A DNA stretch of 64,000 bases from Lentisphaerota bacterium (GCA_018676675.1 JABHEG010000218.1:50111-114110), one strand, 5' to 3'; positions 38,229 through 47,622 are shown, numbered from the stretch's first letter. The notes: generated from the letters alone by a model not told the origin. A program made the numbers and translations.

Positions 38229-38240
38229 AGGAACGTTCCT
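38229..38240. promoter_or_regulatory. 12-bp perfect palindrome, candidate operator
   Basis: AGGAACGTTCCT is perfectly self-complementary. It lies about 20-30 bases downstream of the transcription start predicted from the promoter at 38266-38294, a position where a bound repressor would block the polymerase. Confidence 0.4.
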
Positions 38241-38265
38241 ATACAATCTCGCATGCTCATACACT

Positions 38266-38294
38266 ATCATACACATGCATTCACAAGCTTTCAA
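38266..38294 (-). promoter_or_regulatory. Strong sigma-70-like promoter for the membrane-protein gene
   Basis: On the minus strand: TTGAAA (38294-38289), 17 bases, TATGAT (38271-38266). Both boxes match 5 of 6 consensus positions. The leader to ATG 38121 would be about 138 bases. Confidence 0.55.
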
Positions 38295-38427
38295 GGACTT
38301 TCACGAACTATCGCGTCCGCTTTTCTAGCGCGCAGAGCGCCTCTGAAGTGTGTGGGCAGGCAGAAGGGAACATCAGACGGACGCCAGGAGAAAGAAATCA
38401 TGCGCAGGGGAATATCAGTAGCGCCCT

Positions 38428-38456
38428 ACTCCTGTTCAGCGGAACCGAACAGGAGT
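38428..38456. repeat. Inverted repeat with 10-bp stem
   Basis: ACTCCTGTTC, nine-base loop, GAACAGGAGT. The stem is perfect, there is no T-run, and the GAAC half-site also occurs in the palindrome at 38229-38240. Confidence 0.5.
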
Positions 38457-38705
38457 GGCCGCCTCAAAGGCCTGGGCTGGGACGGGAGAGAGGTAAAGTG
38501 AGCTCAGCAAAGGTCCATCGGAGCCCGGTGAATGGCGCCAATTCTGGCGGAAAGAACGGCACTCCGCTGCTCTATGGGCCTTACTACAGACGCCGTCCTG
38601 TTTGGTAACAAAACTCGTCCGTAGTGAGCGACGTAGGCCCCCGGAGTCGCGTTGGTCAGGCACTGATACACGCCCCAAGAGCCCTTACCTTCGTGCCACG
38701 ATGCG

Positions 38706-39791
38706 CTACCGGTACGTGCCCACCTCAAGCCCCCGCTCGACGAAGAACTTATAGCTGGCATGATCAACCGTGTTCGGAATCGAGTGGTCGCTGTGCAGCA
38801 CGTAGCCGCTGCCCTCCATCATGGCCGGCACACGATCCATGATCTCCTGCTCAATCTGGGCGAGGTCATTCGTGTAGAGCTTCCGGACATCGATTCCACC
38901 GATGAATGACAACTGGTCCCCGTACTGCGCCTTCAGCCGACGACAGTCCATCCCAGCTTTCACTTCCATGACCTGAAGACAGTCCATTCCTGCGTCGAGC
39001 AATCCTGGGATCAACCCCTCGACAAAGCCGCACGAGTGAACAATCACCGGCAACCCCAGAGAGTGAGCGAAGTCGAACGACAGCTTGTGGGCAGGAACAA
39101 CCAGTTCCTCATACATCGCCGGTGACATGAACGGACGCTCCTTGAACCCCATGTCCTCATAGAACCAGATGCCGTCCGGTTTGCCTTCCTCGGCAAAAAG
39201 CGTTTCCATGTGCTCCACGATCAGGCGGCTGTAGGTGTCCGCCATCTCTTTGACCCAATCCGGATCGAGTGCCATCCCGACCAGCATGTGTTCGTGACCG
39301 GCAACACTCTTCATAATCTCGAAAACGTGAGCAGCTGACCAGCAGAAATAGCGTTCCTTCTGAGCTGCCGCCGTCCGGGCATTCCGGTAGCCCTCGAAGT
39401 TGATTCGCCGCCGATCATAGGCAAGGCGAGGTACAACGAAGTCCTCCCACCCCGTTCGGTCTTTGACGGTAAAATCCACATGTTCAGGGGTACTGGCATG
39501 CAGCTTGTGTCGCCGCATGATTGTGCCGTTGCCATCACGGACCAACTGCGTTTCCTCGTCCTCCTCGAGGACCTCCGCCACGAAGTCAATATCCGCCACC
39601 ATGTTCAAGCCGCCGCAGGTGGTGATGTCAAAGCCGAAGTGATCGTGGAGGTTCTCGTCTTCGCGAATGTCACCGGCCTCGATCCAAGCCTTCCGGGTAT
39701 CTCCCCAGAAGTGCTCGAAGACACCGATACGGTCGACCGGCTCGCGCTTCAGAATGCGAGAGATGCGTTCGCGACTGGTGAGTTCCTTCAC
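38706..39791 (-). CDS. Uroporphyrinogen decarboxylase (URO-D) superfamily protein
   Basis: The protein has 361 residues from GTG 39791, with AAGGAG six bases upstream; the longer in-frame reading overlaps the divergent gene's leader and is rejected. Family motifs: 'SRERISRILKREPVDRIGVF', 'FWGDTRKAWIEAG', 'GIWFYEDMGFKERPFMSP', 'VIVHSCGFVEGLIPGLLDAG' and 'FIGGIDVRKL'. The late 'HSCG' is the Zn/thiol-type motif of the methyltransferase-like branch. It is one of two such proteins in the window, clearly different from that at 11957-13081. It is divergent from the DUF4091 gene. A corrinoid-linked methyl transfer is possible, but no corrinoid protein gene is nearby. Confidence 0.82.
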   Translation of the reverse strand: MKELTSRERISRILKREPVDRIGVFEHFWGDTRKAWIEAGDIREDENLHDHFGFDITTCGGLNMVADIDFVAEVLEEDEETQLVRDGNGTIMRRHKLHASTPEHVDFTVKDRTGWEDFVVPRLAYDRRRINFEGYRNARTAAAQKERYFCWSAAHVFEIMKSVAGHEHMLVGMALDPDWVKEMADTYSRLIVEHMETLFAEEGKPDGIWFYEDMGFKERPFMSPAMYEELVVPAHKLSFDFAHSLGLPVIVHSCGFVEGLIPGLLDAGMDCLQVMEVKAGMDCRRLKAQYGDQLSFIGGIDVRKLYTNDLAQIEQEIMDRVPAMMEGSGYVLHSDHSIPNTVDHASYKFFVERGLEVGTYR

Positions 39792-39967
39792 AGCAATCTC
39801 CTTGTCTACAGTGGGTGGACATATGGGATCGAAGGCCACATGATAGTCAGCCCGAATGTACCGCAAAAACGGTGTCTGTCTTGCACGGCGGCCCCCGAGG
39901 CAGCATGCTGTCCGATGTCCACTGTATTCACAGGCTTTGCGGGCACTCCTGCAGGAGGATACAAAAT

Positions 39968-42900
39968 ATGCCACACTCCGCGCTCAATCGGCTCATCCAC
40001 CTGCTGGCTTCGGCAGTCATGGCCTCTACGCTCTGCGCAGAGCCCCCTGCCCTCCTCTCGAATCCGTCATTCGAAGACGGGACAGGAAACGGACCGACCG
40101 GATGGGAACTCACCGGAGAGGGGGAATGGACGACTGGCAGAACAGCGCATGGAACGCGCGCCGTCACGGTGACCGGCGATGGCGAAGGCCAGTGGCGCAG
40201 CAATTCGCTCGATCTCCAGCCTGGTGGGACGTACGAGCTCCGTTTCCGCTGCAGGTACCGGCCAAACGTCCTGTTCGCACCGGCCTATGCGGTCGCCGGC
40301 CCGGAGTTCGCCATCCAGGTGATCCCTCTCGCGGCCGACGAAGCAACGCCGCAATGGAAGCAGCACGTTGTGCGTTTTGTGGTCCCTACGCCTCTCCCAC
40401 CTGCCGCAAGCCGCATCGGTCTCGGGCAGTGGCGGCTGAAGGGCGCGATTGACTATGATGACCTGGAGCTCTATCCCGTCAAACTCGCCCATCGTGTCCA
40501 CGGGGCCACGACTCTCGGTGAAGGTGAGAGTATCACCGGGGGAGCCTACCGCTTCGCCGCCCCGCTCGCCACATGGCGGACGGTGAGCCGGCCCCTCGAT
40601 TCCTACACCGATCGATTCCACGACAACCGGTGGCGCTTCTCAAAGGCAGACGCAACCCTCGTCTATCGTCACCACATCGCCGGGCATCGCCAGACAAAGG
40701 TGTCAATCCAGCCGGAGGTGTGGTTCCATCAGGAGACGAGCTGGGTGCTGCACGTCGAGGTCTCCGCAGATGGCATCGGCTACCGGTCGCTTGGGACGTT
40801 CCACTACGACGGCGACAAACCGACTCTTAGTATCCCGCCGGACATGCTGCCGGCCGAGACAATCTGGGTGCGATTGCGTAACGACGCTTCCGATGGTTCG
40901 ACCCCGGTCTTCTACCAACTCCGGGGGTACGAATACAGCGCCCGCCTCGATGGCCAACCGGTCGAGTTCTCAGGAGTAACGACGTTCGTCACCGTACTGG
41001 GAAGCGATCGCTCTCTCTCAGTGGCCCCGCGGGCTCCCATCCCGGGAGAAGCCGTCTTCGGCCTGGATATCGCCAACAACGGGACAACGGCGGTGTCTCT
41101 CAGCCCTTCCGTGGTGGTTACACACGAATCGGGGAACTCCCGACGCCTCCACGGGCAGAAGCGGACGCTTGCACCGGCTGCCTCCGCCCGAGTGGACATC
41201 CCGTACTCCACGCCACAGCCGGGCACATACTCCCTCACCTGCTCGCTGGGCCCCGCGTTGAAAACGGCCCTGGCCACTGAAACCAGGGTCCCGATCCTTG
41301 AGGCCAACCACTACGGCAAGCGCCTGCCGTCCTCAAACGATGGGGTTGCGCTCTGGTGGGCGTCTTCCGGCTGGAAAGTCAGCCGGACACGGCGACCGCC
41401 TGAGGAGGAAGCATCCGCCATCCACATCAGCGTGGCACGGAACGAGGCCGAGTGTGCTCAACTGGTTGTCCGTCCGGACGTGGAGATCCACAGCCTGAAG
41501 GCCATCGCAGGCGCGTTCCGCACCGCTTCCGGAGACCTTCTGCCGGCGTCTGCCGTCGATCTCCTGCGGGTGCGGTATGTGAATGTTGATTACGTATCCG
41601 ACGCCTTTGGGGCCATCGGTTCCTGGCCTGATCCATTGCCCCCTCTCGGCACCGGTTGCCGCGTCCCCGCCAACCAGAACCAGCCACTGTGGCTCCGCGT
41701 GACTCCCCCCAGGGAAGCCACCCCAGGTGTCTATCGAGGAACGATCACGGTGAACGCTGATGGAGCCAGCACTGACGTCTCTGTGGAGGTCAACGTGTAT
41801 GACTTCGCACTCCCGGACCAGACAAGCTGCCGTTCGCTTTTCGGCTTCTCGTGGAACAACGTCAACCAATACCATCGCCTGACCACCGACGAACAGCGCC
41901 GCACTGTGCTAGACAAATACCTGCGCAGCTTCAGCACACACCGTCTCAGTCCTTACGACCCAGCCCCTCTGGATCACGTCACCTATACCTGGAACACCAA
42001 CCTGGACTGGGAAGGAGGCCGTCTGGACGAAGGCCAGGCCCACTCGGGCAGGAAATCGCTGCTCGCGGAAGACACCAGCGAGACAAGCAATTCCTACGCA
42101 CATCTCAGATCGCTGCTCCCAATTTCCGGCAAACCGCTACGGCTCGGCCTCTGGTATCGTACCTTGGGCTCAAACGAGAGCGCCGCTATCTACATCTGCC
42201 ACTTCGACAGCGCCCGGCAATGGTATAGCGGGAAGAACCGACACATTGACCTCCGGGCAGACACAAACTGGCGAGAGCTAACGAGGACCATCGAGGAGTT
42301 CCCGGAGGGCACAGCCTTCGTACGCCTGATGGCCCACGGCTGCCGCTATTCTGATCCCGGTGAACGCACAGGCAGCGTTTGGGTCGATGACGTGTCACTT
42401 ATCGACACAGACACTGGCGCGGAACTGGTCGTGGACGGCGGCTTCGAGGACGCCAAAGTCATCGGTCCGGAACTCGGTGTCACGTTCGACTGGAAGCGAT
42501 GGGATGGTGCTCTGGACAAAGCAGTCAACGATTACCATTTCAACTCGTTCGTCTTCCGAGTCCCCGGACTCGGAGGCGGCACGTTCTACGCACGCCGCCC
42601 GGGGGAACTGCTCGGCCACGCCCAAGGCACTCCGACACACCGTGCGCTCTTCCAGACGTGGTGCGGGGAAGCCCGCGCACACCTGGAGGCACGTGGACTC
42701 CTCAAACGAGCCGTCTGCTATCCCTTCGATGAACCGGCCGAGAAAGACTACGACTTCGTGGTGGAACAACTCCTATTCCTGAAAGACGGATTCCCGGGAC
42801 TCAGCCGCATGATCCCCATGAATCTCGGCGCGGCCGACGCCTTCCTCGGTTGGGTCGACTACTGGTGCCCCGTTCTCTCTTCACACAACCGCGACTTCGC

Positions 42901-43504
42901 GCGGGAACGTCGGGAGGCCGGCGATCGCTACACCTGGTACATCTGCTGCTCCCCCAAGGCCCCGTACATCGCCAACTTCATCGATCGCGCGGGAACGGAC
43001 CTGCGAGTATGGCTGTGGCAGACCTGGCAAGAAAACGTCGACGGCGTCCTTATCTGGCAGACCAACTACTGGCACAGTCGCCCAGCCTATCCCGATGCGC
43101 TCCAGAACCCTTACGAAGACTCCATGAGCTGGGTCGGCGGATACGGCACGAAGCCCGGCGAAAAGCGCCGCTGGAACGTAGGCGATGGGCGTTTCATCTA
43201 CCCGCCGGAGGCTGCCACTGGATCCCAAATCGAACCAATACTTGATGGCCCCGTCTCAAGTATCCGCTGGGAAGCACTCCGCGATGGGATGGAGGATTTC
43301 GAGTACCTGAGTATGCTGAAGCGGTTGCTGGCCCGGAAACGCCAGTCCCTGAGTTCTGAAGAGGCCCGGCAATGCCAGGCATTGCTCACAGTTCCTGCAG
43401 AGATCTCGGAATCGCTGACCTCTTACACCCGGGATCCTGGCCCCATCGAGGCTCGCCGCCGGGAGTTGGCCCAAGCCATCGAGGCACTAGTGTGCCGTCC
43501 CTGA
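39968..43504 (+). CDS. Secreted DUF4091 (GH123-like) glycosidase with carbohydrate-binding domains
   Basis: The protein has 1178 residues from ATG 39968, with AGGAGG nine bases upstream and a signal peptide (core IHLLASAVMASTLCA). An N-terminal CBM-like beta-sandwich spans about 25-180 ('LSNPSFEDGTGN', 'YELRFRCRYRP'). A second sugar-binding-type insert lies near 675-820 ('GRKSLLAEDTSETSNSYAHL'). The catalytic part is DUF4091/GH123-like: 'ISVARNEAECAQLVVRP', 'PGVYRGTITVNADG', 'AVCYPFDEPAEKDYDFV', 'VWLWQTWQENVDGVLIWQTN' and 'RWEALRDGMEDFEYL'. The 'DEP' acids are candidate catalytic residues. The last five codons and the stop lie inside the MITE-like element that starts at 43487, so the native C-terminus may have been altered. 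Confidence 0.85.
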   Translation: MPHSALNRLIHLLASAVMASTLCAEPPALLSNPSFEDGTGNGPTGWELTGEGEWTTGRTAHGTRAVTVTGDGEGQWRSNSLDLQPGGTYELRFRCRYRPNVLFAPAYAVAGPEFAIQVIPLAADEATPQWKQHVVRFVVPTPLPPAASRIGLGQWRLKGAIDYDDLELYPVKLAHRVHGATTLGEGESITGGAYRFAAPLATWRTVSRPLDSYTDRFHDNRWRFSKADATLVYRHHIAGHRQTKVSIQPEVWFHQETSWVLHVEVSADGIGYRSLGTFHYDGDKPTLSIPPDMLPAETIWVRLRNDASDGSTPVFYQLRGYEYSARLDGQPVEFSGVTTFVTVLGSDRSLSVAPRAPIPGEAVFGLDIANNGTTAVSLSPSVVVTHESGNSRRLHGQKRTLAPAASARVDIPYSTPQPGTYSLTCSLGPALKTALATETRVPILEANHYGKRLPSSNDGVALWWASSGWKVSRTRRPPEEEASAIHISVARNEAECAQLVVRPDVEIHSLKAIAGAFRTASGDLLPASAVDLLRVRYVNVDYVSDAFGAIGSWPDPLPPLGTGCRVPANQNQPLWLRVTPPREATPGVYRGTITVNADGASTDVSVEVNVYDFALPDQTSCRSLFGFSWNNVNQYHRLTTDEQRRTVLDKYLRSFSTHRLSPYDPAPLDHVTYTWNTNLDWEGGRLDEGQAHSGRKSLLAEDTSETSNSYAHLRSLLPISGKPLRLGLWYRTLGSNESAAIYICHFDSARQWYSGKNRHIDLRADTNWRELTRTIEEFPEGTAFVRLMAHGCRYSDPGERTGSVWVDDVSLIDTDTGAELVVDGGFEDAKVIGPELGVTFDWKRWDGALDKAVNDYHFNSFVFRVPGLGGGTFYARRPGELLGHAQGTPTHRALFQTWCGEARAHLEARGLLKRAVCYPFDEPAEKDYDFVVEQLLFLKDGFPGLSRMIPMNLGAADAFLGWVDYWCPVLSSHNRDFARERREAGDRYTWYICCSPKAPYIANFIDRAGTDLRVWLWQTWQENVDGVLIWQTNYWHSRPAYPDALQNPYEDSMSWVGGYGTKPGEKRRWNVGDGRFIYPPEAATGSQIEPILDGPVSSIRWEALRDGMEDFEYLSMLKRLLARKRQSLSSEEARQCQALLTVPAEISESLTSYTRDPGPIEARRRELAQAIEALVCRP

Positions 43505-43769
43505 AGTAATGGTGCACGAACGTCGGCCATTCGGGTCGCTTCAGGTGCATCTCCGGGCGTAAGTCGATGCTGAGCCATCGTCGTCGCCCGGCGATGTCGA
43601 CTGAGCGCCAGAAGGGTCACGCCCCAAAGGGGTTTCGCGCTCTTGGCGCAGGCGACACCCCGCCGGGGTCGGGAGTTATCCTCCGGATAGCCCCGCTCCC
43701 CCGGTGGAGCGCCTCTGCATCCAAGACAGCTGCAATTCGTGCTTCATTACTTGCGGGACGGCACACTAG
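43487..43769. mobile_element. MITE-like element with 34-bp terminal inverted repeats
   Basis: The ends are inverted copies: 43487-43520 and 43736-43769 match at 30 of 34 positions, both starting CTAGTGTGCCGTCCC when read inward. Each end carries CTAG, which fits TA target duplication as in IS630/mariner-type elements. The 215-bp interior has several short hairpins (CCCC-AAA-GGGG; ACCCC-GCC-GGGGT; CGCTCC...GGAGCG) and no transposase. The left end supplies the last codons and TGA of the DUF4091 gene. Confidence 0.7.
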
Positions 43770-43898
43770 CCAAACGGGAATAGCGTTGAGCGATACGTCC
43801 TGCCGAGGCCATCCCTCCTCCACTGCCCCTTGCGGAAATGGGACAACACTCTCGGTCCAGAGATGGGCCGAGCCCCTGCAGCAGCATGCTTCACCCGA
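43505..43898. other. 394-bp convergent intergenic region
   Basis: Most of it (43505-43769) is the MITE-like element. The remaining 129 bases before the convergent gene show nothing recognisable. Confidence 0.6.
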
Positions 43899-45764
43899 TT
43901 ACTCGCCCAACCCCACTCCTTCGGCCGCATGCAGTCTCAGCAGTGCCTCAAGGAACGTGGCCCGTTCACGCAGTCGCCACCAGTCGGGACAACGGACACC
44001 TGCCAGGGCATCACACTCCCGGTCCGCAAGCTCACGTGCCCACTCAAGAAACCGCCCTGCCTCCACGCCCCTCTTCGCCAACAACAAGCACAGTTTGATG
44101 TATTGCCCAGTTGCTCGAAAGGTCCAGCGTCCTTCGGGCGTGAAAGCACCGTCCAGCTTCCGGCTCTCGTCCAACGCATCCCCGGCGACGGCAGACAACC
44201 TGTCAAACAAGTCAGATGGAGGACACTCCATGAGCGTTGCGGCCTGCCCCAGCTGGAACGGAATGTCCGTCCCCGCACAGTGCTCGTAGTAGTTTGGGTG
44301 CCGGTAAAGGCCCGCCCCGATGTAAACCTGTACCTGGGCCATCTCAGGGGCTTCGTCCACGGCTTCCGCTTTCTCCGCTTCGCTGGCGAAACAGTACCGA
44401 GCCGTCCCCTGCCAGGGCCTTCCGTCAAGCTCGAGATGCTCGCGGAAAATGCGCGCTTCGGGATCATAGGAAAACGTCGCCACACCGAGAGCCAGTCGGG
44501 ACGCCATCTGTTCGAGCTGCTGCGACAAAGTCTCACCCCCGCTGCTCTGCCGCAGCTCCTCAACAGCCTGCATCCAGGATACAGCAGTCAGAGCAGCACC
44601 ACGTGTTTCTACCCATTGTCCTGGCGGTTGATCCTCCCCTGGCGCATACCCCACGGCCCCAAAGAAATTGGGGATGAGCCCTGATTCGGGGTGCTGAACC
44701 GCCTCCCACTTGTCCGCCATCCTCTGAGCCCAGTCGAGACAGTCAGAATCGCCCGTGCGGCGCCAGCACGAACACCACCAATGAATCATGCGTCCACCCG
44801 CCGTATCGAAAGCACAGTGGCTGGGTGTCTTGACCAGGCTGTGCACCCCCGCACGATCGTCAAAACCGTATTCGCAGAAACGGTTGTAGTCGAAGTTCTC
44901 CGGGTCGGTGATCAAGCCGTAAAACATCGCTCGGAAGCAACGGTGAAGCTGCCTGGGCATGTAAGGCCACACTCGATCCAGGCACAGCTCCGGGCAGTTC
45001 CCCGAGTTCAACGGTTTGAACTTCGGGACGTCAGTCGCCCCCTTGCTGTGCGCCTCCCCCGTCCGGACGTCAAAGTCACATTCCTGGCTCAGAAACATCA
45101 GTCCGGAACGCGAATCAAAACCATGTTCAGCGACAATCTCAAGCATCTTGTCGACGAGTTTCCGATAAACCGGCCTCCCGGTTGCCTCGCTGAGCAGATC
45201 AAGAATCGGCCACAGCTCACGGTCGGCTCGGAACGTCTCATATTCGAAAGGCCGCTCAGGGAACCAGTAGGTTCGGTAGACGCCATTCTCCCGGTGGCCC
45301 AACGAGCGGTAGCCAAGCGTGACCGGCCGGGTCACTGTCACAAACGGGACACCATCGGGAGCATCAAGAAAACGCCGGGCCTGCTGCGCCAGGATGGCGT
45401 CCACAGCCTGCGTCACGACGTCCAAGTAGCCGGCAGCAGGCCGCCCGCTGCTCTTTCCCCTTGTCCCGAGTGCAACCGTGACACAGATGGAGGGAAGACA
45501 GCCATCGACCGTTAAGTCGTAGTATCCCGGGGCCAAATCACCCACGGGAATCGCGAAAGACTGGTCGCTCTCTTCCTCCGACTCAAATGGCAGTAACGCA
45601 TACTCCCAGACCACGGTGGGACGTTCCTTGCCGCGAAGGCTCAAGGACATGCTCCGGTCCGACTCACCCAAGCCACGCACCACCCCGTGCAGTTCCTTAC
45701 GGCCATCGAGTACAAAGTAGGTGTCGAGCTCAAGTGCGATCCTGCCTGCAGTCTCTCCTGACAT
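43899..45764 (-). CDS. Predicted (alpha/alpha)-barrel glycan-active protein, uncertain family
   Basis: The protein has 621 residues from ATG 45764, with GGGGAG seven bases upstream. The first 110 residues are a beta-sandwich ('GRIALELDTYFVLDGRKELH', 'GYYDLTVDG'). From about 130 the chain is mostly helical with aromatic, Trp/His-rich turns: 'YRTYWFPERPFEYETFRADR', 'FDTAGGRMIHWWCSCWRRTG', 'GLIPNFFGAVGYAPGE', 'GQYIKLCLLLAKRG'. This looks like the helical toroid of lyases and glycosidases that act on uronic acids, but no family signature is certain. There is no signal peptide. The gene follows the sialidase-like gene by 32 bases on the same strand, so the two are probably co-transcribed. Confidence 0.62.
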   Translation of the reverse strand: MSGETAGRIALELDTYFVLDGRKELHGVVRGLGESDRSMSLSLRGKERPTVVWEYALLPFESEEESDQSFAIPVGDLAPGYYDLTVDGCLPSICVTVALGTRGKSSGRPAAGYLDVVTQAVDAILAQQARRFLDAPDGVPFVTVTRPVTLGYRSLGHRENGVYRTYWFPERPFEYETFRADRELWPILDLLSEATGRPVYRKLVDKMLEIVAEHGFDSRSGLMFLSQECDFDVRTGEAHSKGATDVPKFKPLNSGNCPELCLDRVWPYMPRQLHRCFRAMFYGLITDPENFDYNRFCEYGFDDRAGVHSLVKTPSHCAFDTAGGRMIHWWCSCWRRTGDSDCLDWAQRMADKWEAVQHPESGLIPNFFGAVGYAPGEDQPPGQWVETRGAALTAVSWMQAVEELRQSSGGETLSQQLEQMASRLALGVATFSYDPEARIFREHLELDGRPWQGTARYCFASEAEKAEAVDEAPEMAQVQVYIGAGLYRHPNYYEHCAGTDIPFQLGQAATLMECPPSDLFDRLSAVAGDALDESRKLDGAFTPEGRWTFRATGQYIKLCLLLAKRGVEAGRFLEWARELADRECDALAGVRCPDWWRLRERATFLEALLRLHAAEGVGLGE

Positions 45765-45796
45765 GGTCCAACTCCCCGTTGCCGCCGTCCGAACGC

Positions 45797-47473
45797 TCAC
45801 TTCGTTCCTGGCAGAGGCCAATGCGTGCCCGCCACGTGAGTAACATTCTCATTGTCGTTGATGTAGTAAAGCGTGAAGACATCTCCGTCCGTCTTCTGCG
45901 CGGAGATCGGGTAGCCATTGTCCCCACCGTTTCCAGTCCCGTCGGCTCGGACAATGATCTCATTCTTCAAGTCCCACGTGTGTCCGCCATCAGCACTGAC
46001 CAACGCCCGCACCCCCATGGCATCACGGCGATACCCACGACTCCAGAGCAGCCGACCGTCTCTGAGCAAGAGTACGTGGCTCGGATAGCCCCAGGCACCG
46101 GTGTCCTCCGGGGGCCCCCAGGTCTTCCCCCCGTCTGACGAGAAGCACTGGAACGTGTTCATGGCCCCATCCTTCGGGCGCATCATAGCTACCATCTCGC
46201 CCTGTCCGTTGGCGCAAACTGCCGTCTCATTGAACCCCAGCCCTATCGACCGCGGCGCGGCGATCTGGACCACGTCCCACGTTTCTCCGTCGTCCTCGGA
46301 GCGAATCCCCCAAACACCCGAACGCCCTTTCGGGGATTCGCTACCGTAAATCGCTGTCAACCATACCTTCCCGAGCCGAAGGAATGAACAGCTCTGGTGG
46401 AAACTCATGACCCCTGCGGGAGCAGGACACGGCAGCTCGAGAACACGTGACGTCGTGCCATCCGGATGTCTGAATCGAACGCGTGGATCCCCCAGGTAGG
46501 CCACCGTTCCCTTGCGAACACTCATCCAACGACGGCCCCGCTCCCGAATCGCCGGAAGCTCGGCCTCATCGACGTAGACCCACCCGCGCGCATGAGGATT
46601 GATAGCGGTGCCGTCCTCTCGCACCATGCGCGGATCCGGTAGGAGCTCACTCGATCGAGCCCACGTCAGCCCTTCGTCGTTGGATACATACCGTGCAGAG
46701 CCCCCGGTGTTGTCGATGTGCGAACGCCGCGAACGCGTCCCGAAACTGGTGATCCAACGCCCATCGGGAAGGACCTTGAGATTCGGGAAGCAGGCGTATA
46801 CGCCCTCACGTCGGTAGATGATGACATTGTTCGCCCCCTCTACCTGTTCAGCTGCCACGATCGCCGATGCGAAGCGCACATCCTTCCAGTAGGCCTCTCC
46901 CGTTGCCGCGCTGGAGATCGAGCCAAACATGACAGTTCGGCGCCCATTGTGTGCCGGCTTGATAAAGCTGCCCCATCCGTCAATTGCCAACTTGCCATCC
47001 ACCCAGACCTCGATATTGATCCCGGCAAACCGAATCAAGTAGGTGTGAAACGTATCGGTAGTGTCCATCGCGTACTCGAGATCGCTGCCCGCCAGACGGA
47101 TCCGGTCCGGATAGAACGTGACACTGTCCTCGTGCGTTCCGTCAGAAACGTGCAGGCACATCCCTGATCGCCCAGTACATGAGATGAGCCGCAGAGTCGC
47201 CTGCGCTGCCCCTCCCCGTTCCGCCCGGGCCGACCAACTCCGACTGAAACAGTGCAGTTGGGTGGTGCGTGTCCCCCCGTCGACGATGTGCAGTCCGTCC
47301 GGCGTCAGTTCAGACCGTGTTTCCGCTCCTTTGCTGGTCCCCCAGCCACACGCGTCCGGCAACACATCAGCCGAGTAGACGCGCGTCCACGCGATCCCGG
47401 GCCCAACCGGTTCGGCCCGGATGGCCCCGACTGCAGCAAACACGAACGCCGCAAGCACACCACGAGTTACCAT
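45797..47473 (-). CDS. Secreted BNR-repeat (sialidase-like) protein with LamG-like domain
   Basis: The protein has 558 residues from ATG 47473, GGAG ten bases upstream, with a signal peptide (core GVLAAFVFAAVGAIRA). A LamG-like jellyroll fills about 25-205 ('YLIRFAGINIEVWVDGKLAI'). A six-bladed sialidase-type propeller follows with clear Asp-box repeats: 'SNDEGLTWA', 'SEDDGETWD', 'SSDGGKTWG' and 'SADGGHTWD'. Exo-alpha-sialidase activity is possible, but the Arg triad cannot be assigned with confidence. Other BNR enzymes bind or cut different glycans. It is the first gene of a two-gene run with the helical-barrel protein. Confidence 0.8.
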   Translation of the reverse strand: MVTRGVLAAFVFAAVGAIRAEPVGPGIAWTRVYSADVLPDACGWGTSKGAETRSELTPDGLHIVDGGTRTTQLHCFSRSWSARAERGGAAQATLRLISCTGRSGMCLHVSDGTHEDSVTFYPDRIRLAGSDLEYAMDTTDTFHTYLIRFAGINIEVWVDGKLAIDGWGSFIKPAHNGRRTVMFGSISSAATGEAYWKDVRFASAIVAAEQVEGANNVIIYRREGVYACFPNLKVLPDGRWITSFGTRSRRSHIDNTGGSARYVSNDEGLTWARSSELLPDPRMVREDGTAINPHARGWVYVDEAELPAIRERGRRWMSVRKGTVAYLGDPRVRFRHPDGTTSRVLELPCPAPAGVMSFHQSCSFLRLGKVWLTAIYGSESPKGRSGVWGIRSEDDGETWDVVQIAAPRSIGLGFNETAVCANGQGEMVAMMRPKDGAMNTFQCFSSDGGKTWGPPEDTGAWGYPSHVLLLRDGRLLWSRGYRRDAMGVRALVSADGGHTWDLKNEIIVRADGTGNGGDNGYPISAQKTDGDVFTLYYINDNENVTHVAGTHWPLPGTK

Positions 47474-47622
47474 GCTGCCAACACTCCATACCATGCCAAA
47501 GCTCTGGAACACCGCAGGCACCATAGGTGTCCTCGCCAACCGTGAAAAGAACTCTACCCGGAGGACGCAGATGCCATCGCTGAAGCCTACAGGAGAGGCG
47601 AAGGTTAGGGGCGGAGACTGCC

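Larger units (their letters stand above)
38122..38705. other. 584-bp intergenic region upstream of the membrane-protein gene
   Basis: It contains a good minus-strand promoter (38266-38294), a 12-bp palindrome (38229-38240) and a 10-bp-stem inverted repeat (38428-38456). Nothing coding is convincing in either direction, and the stretch 38230-38330 is notably AT-richer than its surroundings. Confidence 0.6.

Noticed and set aside
43617-43823. 68-codon minus-strand reading across the MITE-like element
   Set aside because: It runs through one inverted end and the internal hairpins; low-complexity, Pro/Arg-rich translation without a start signal.
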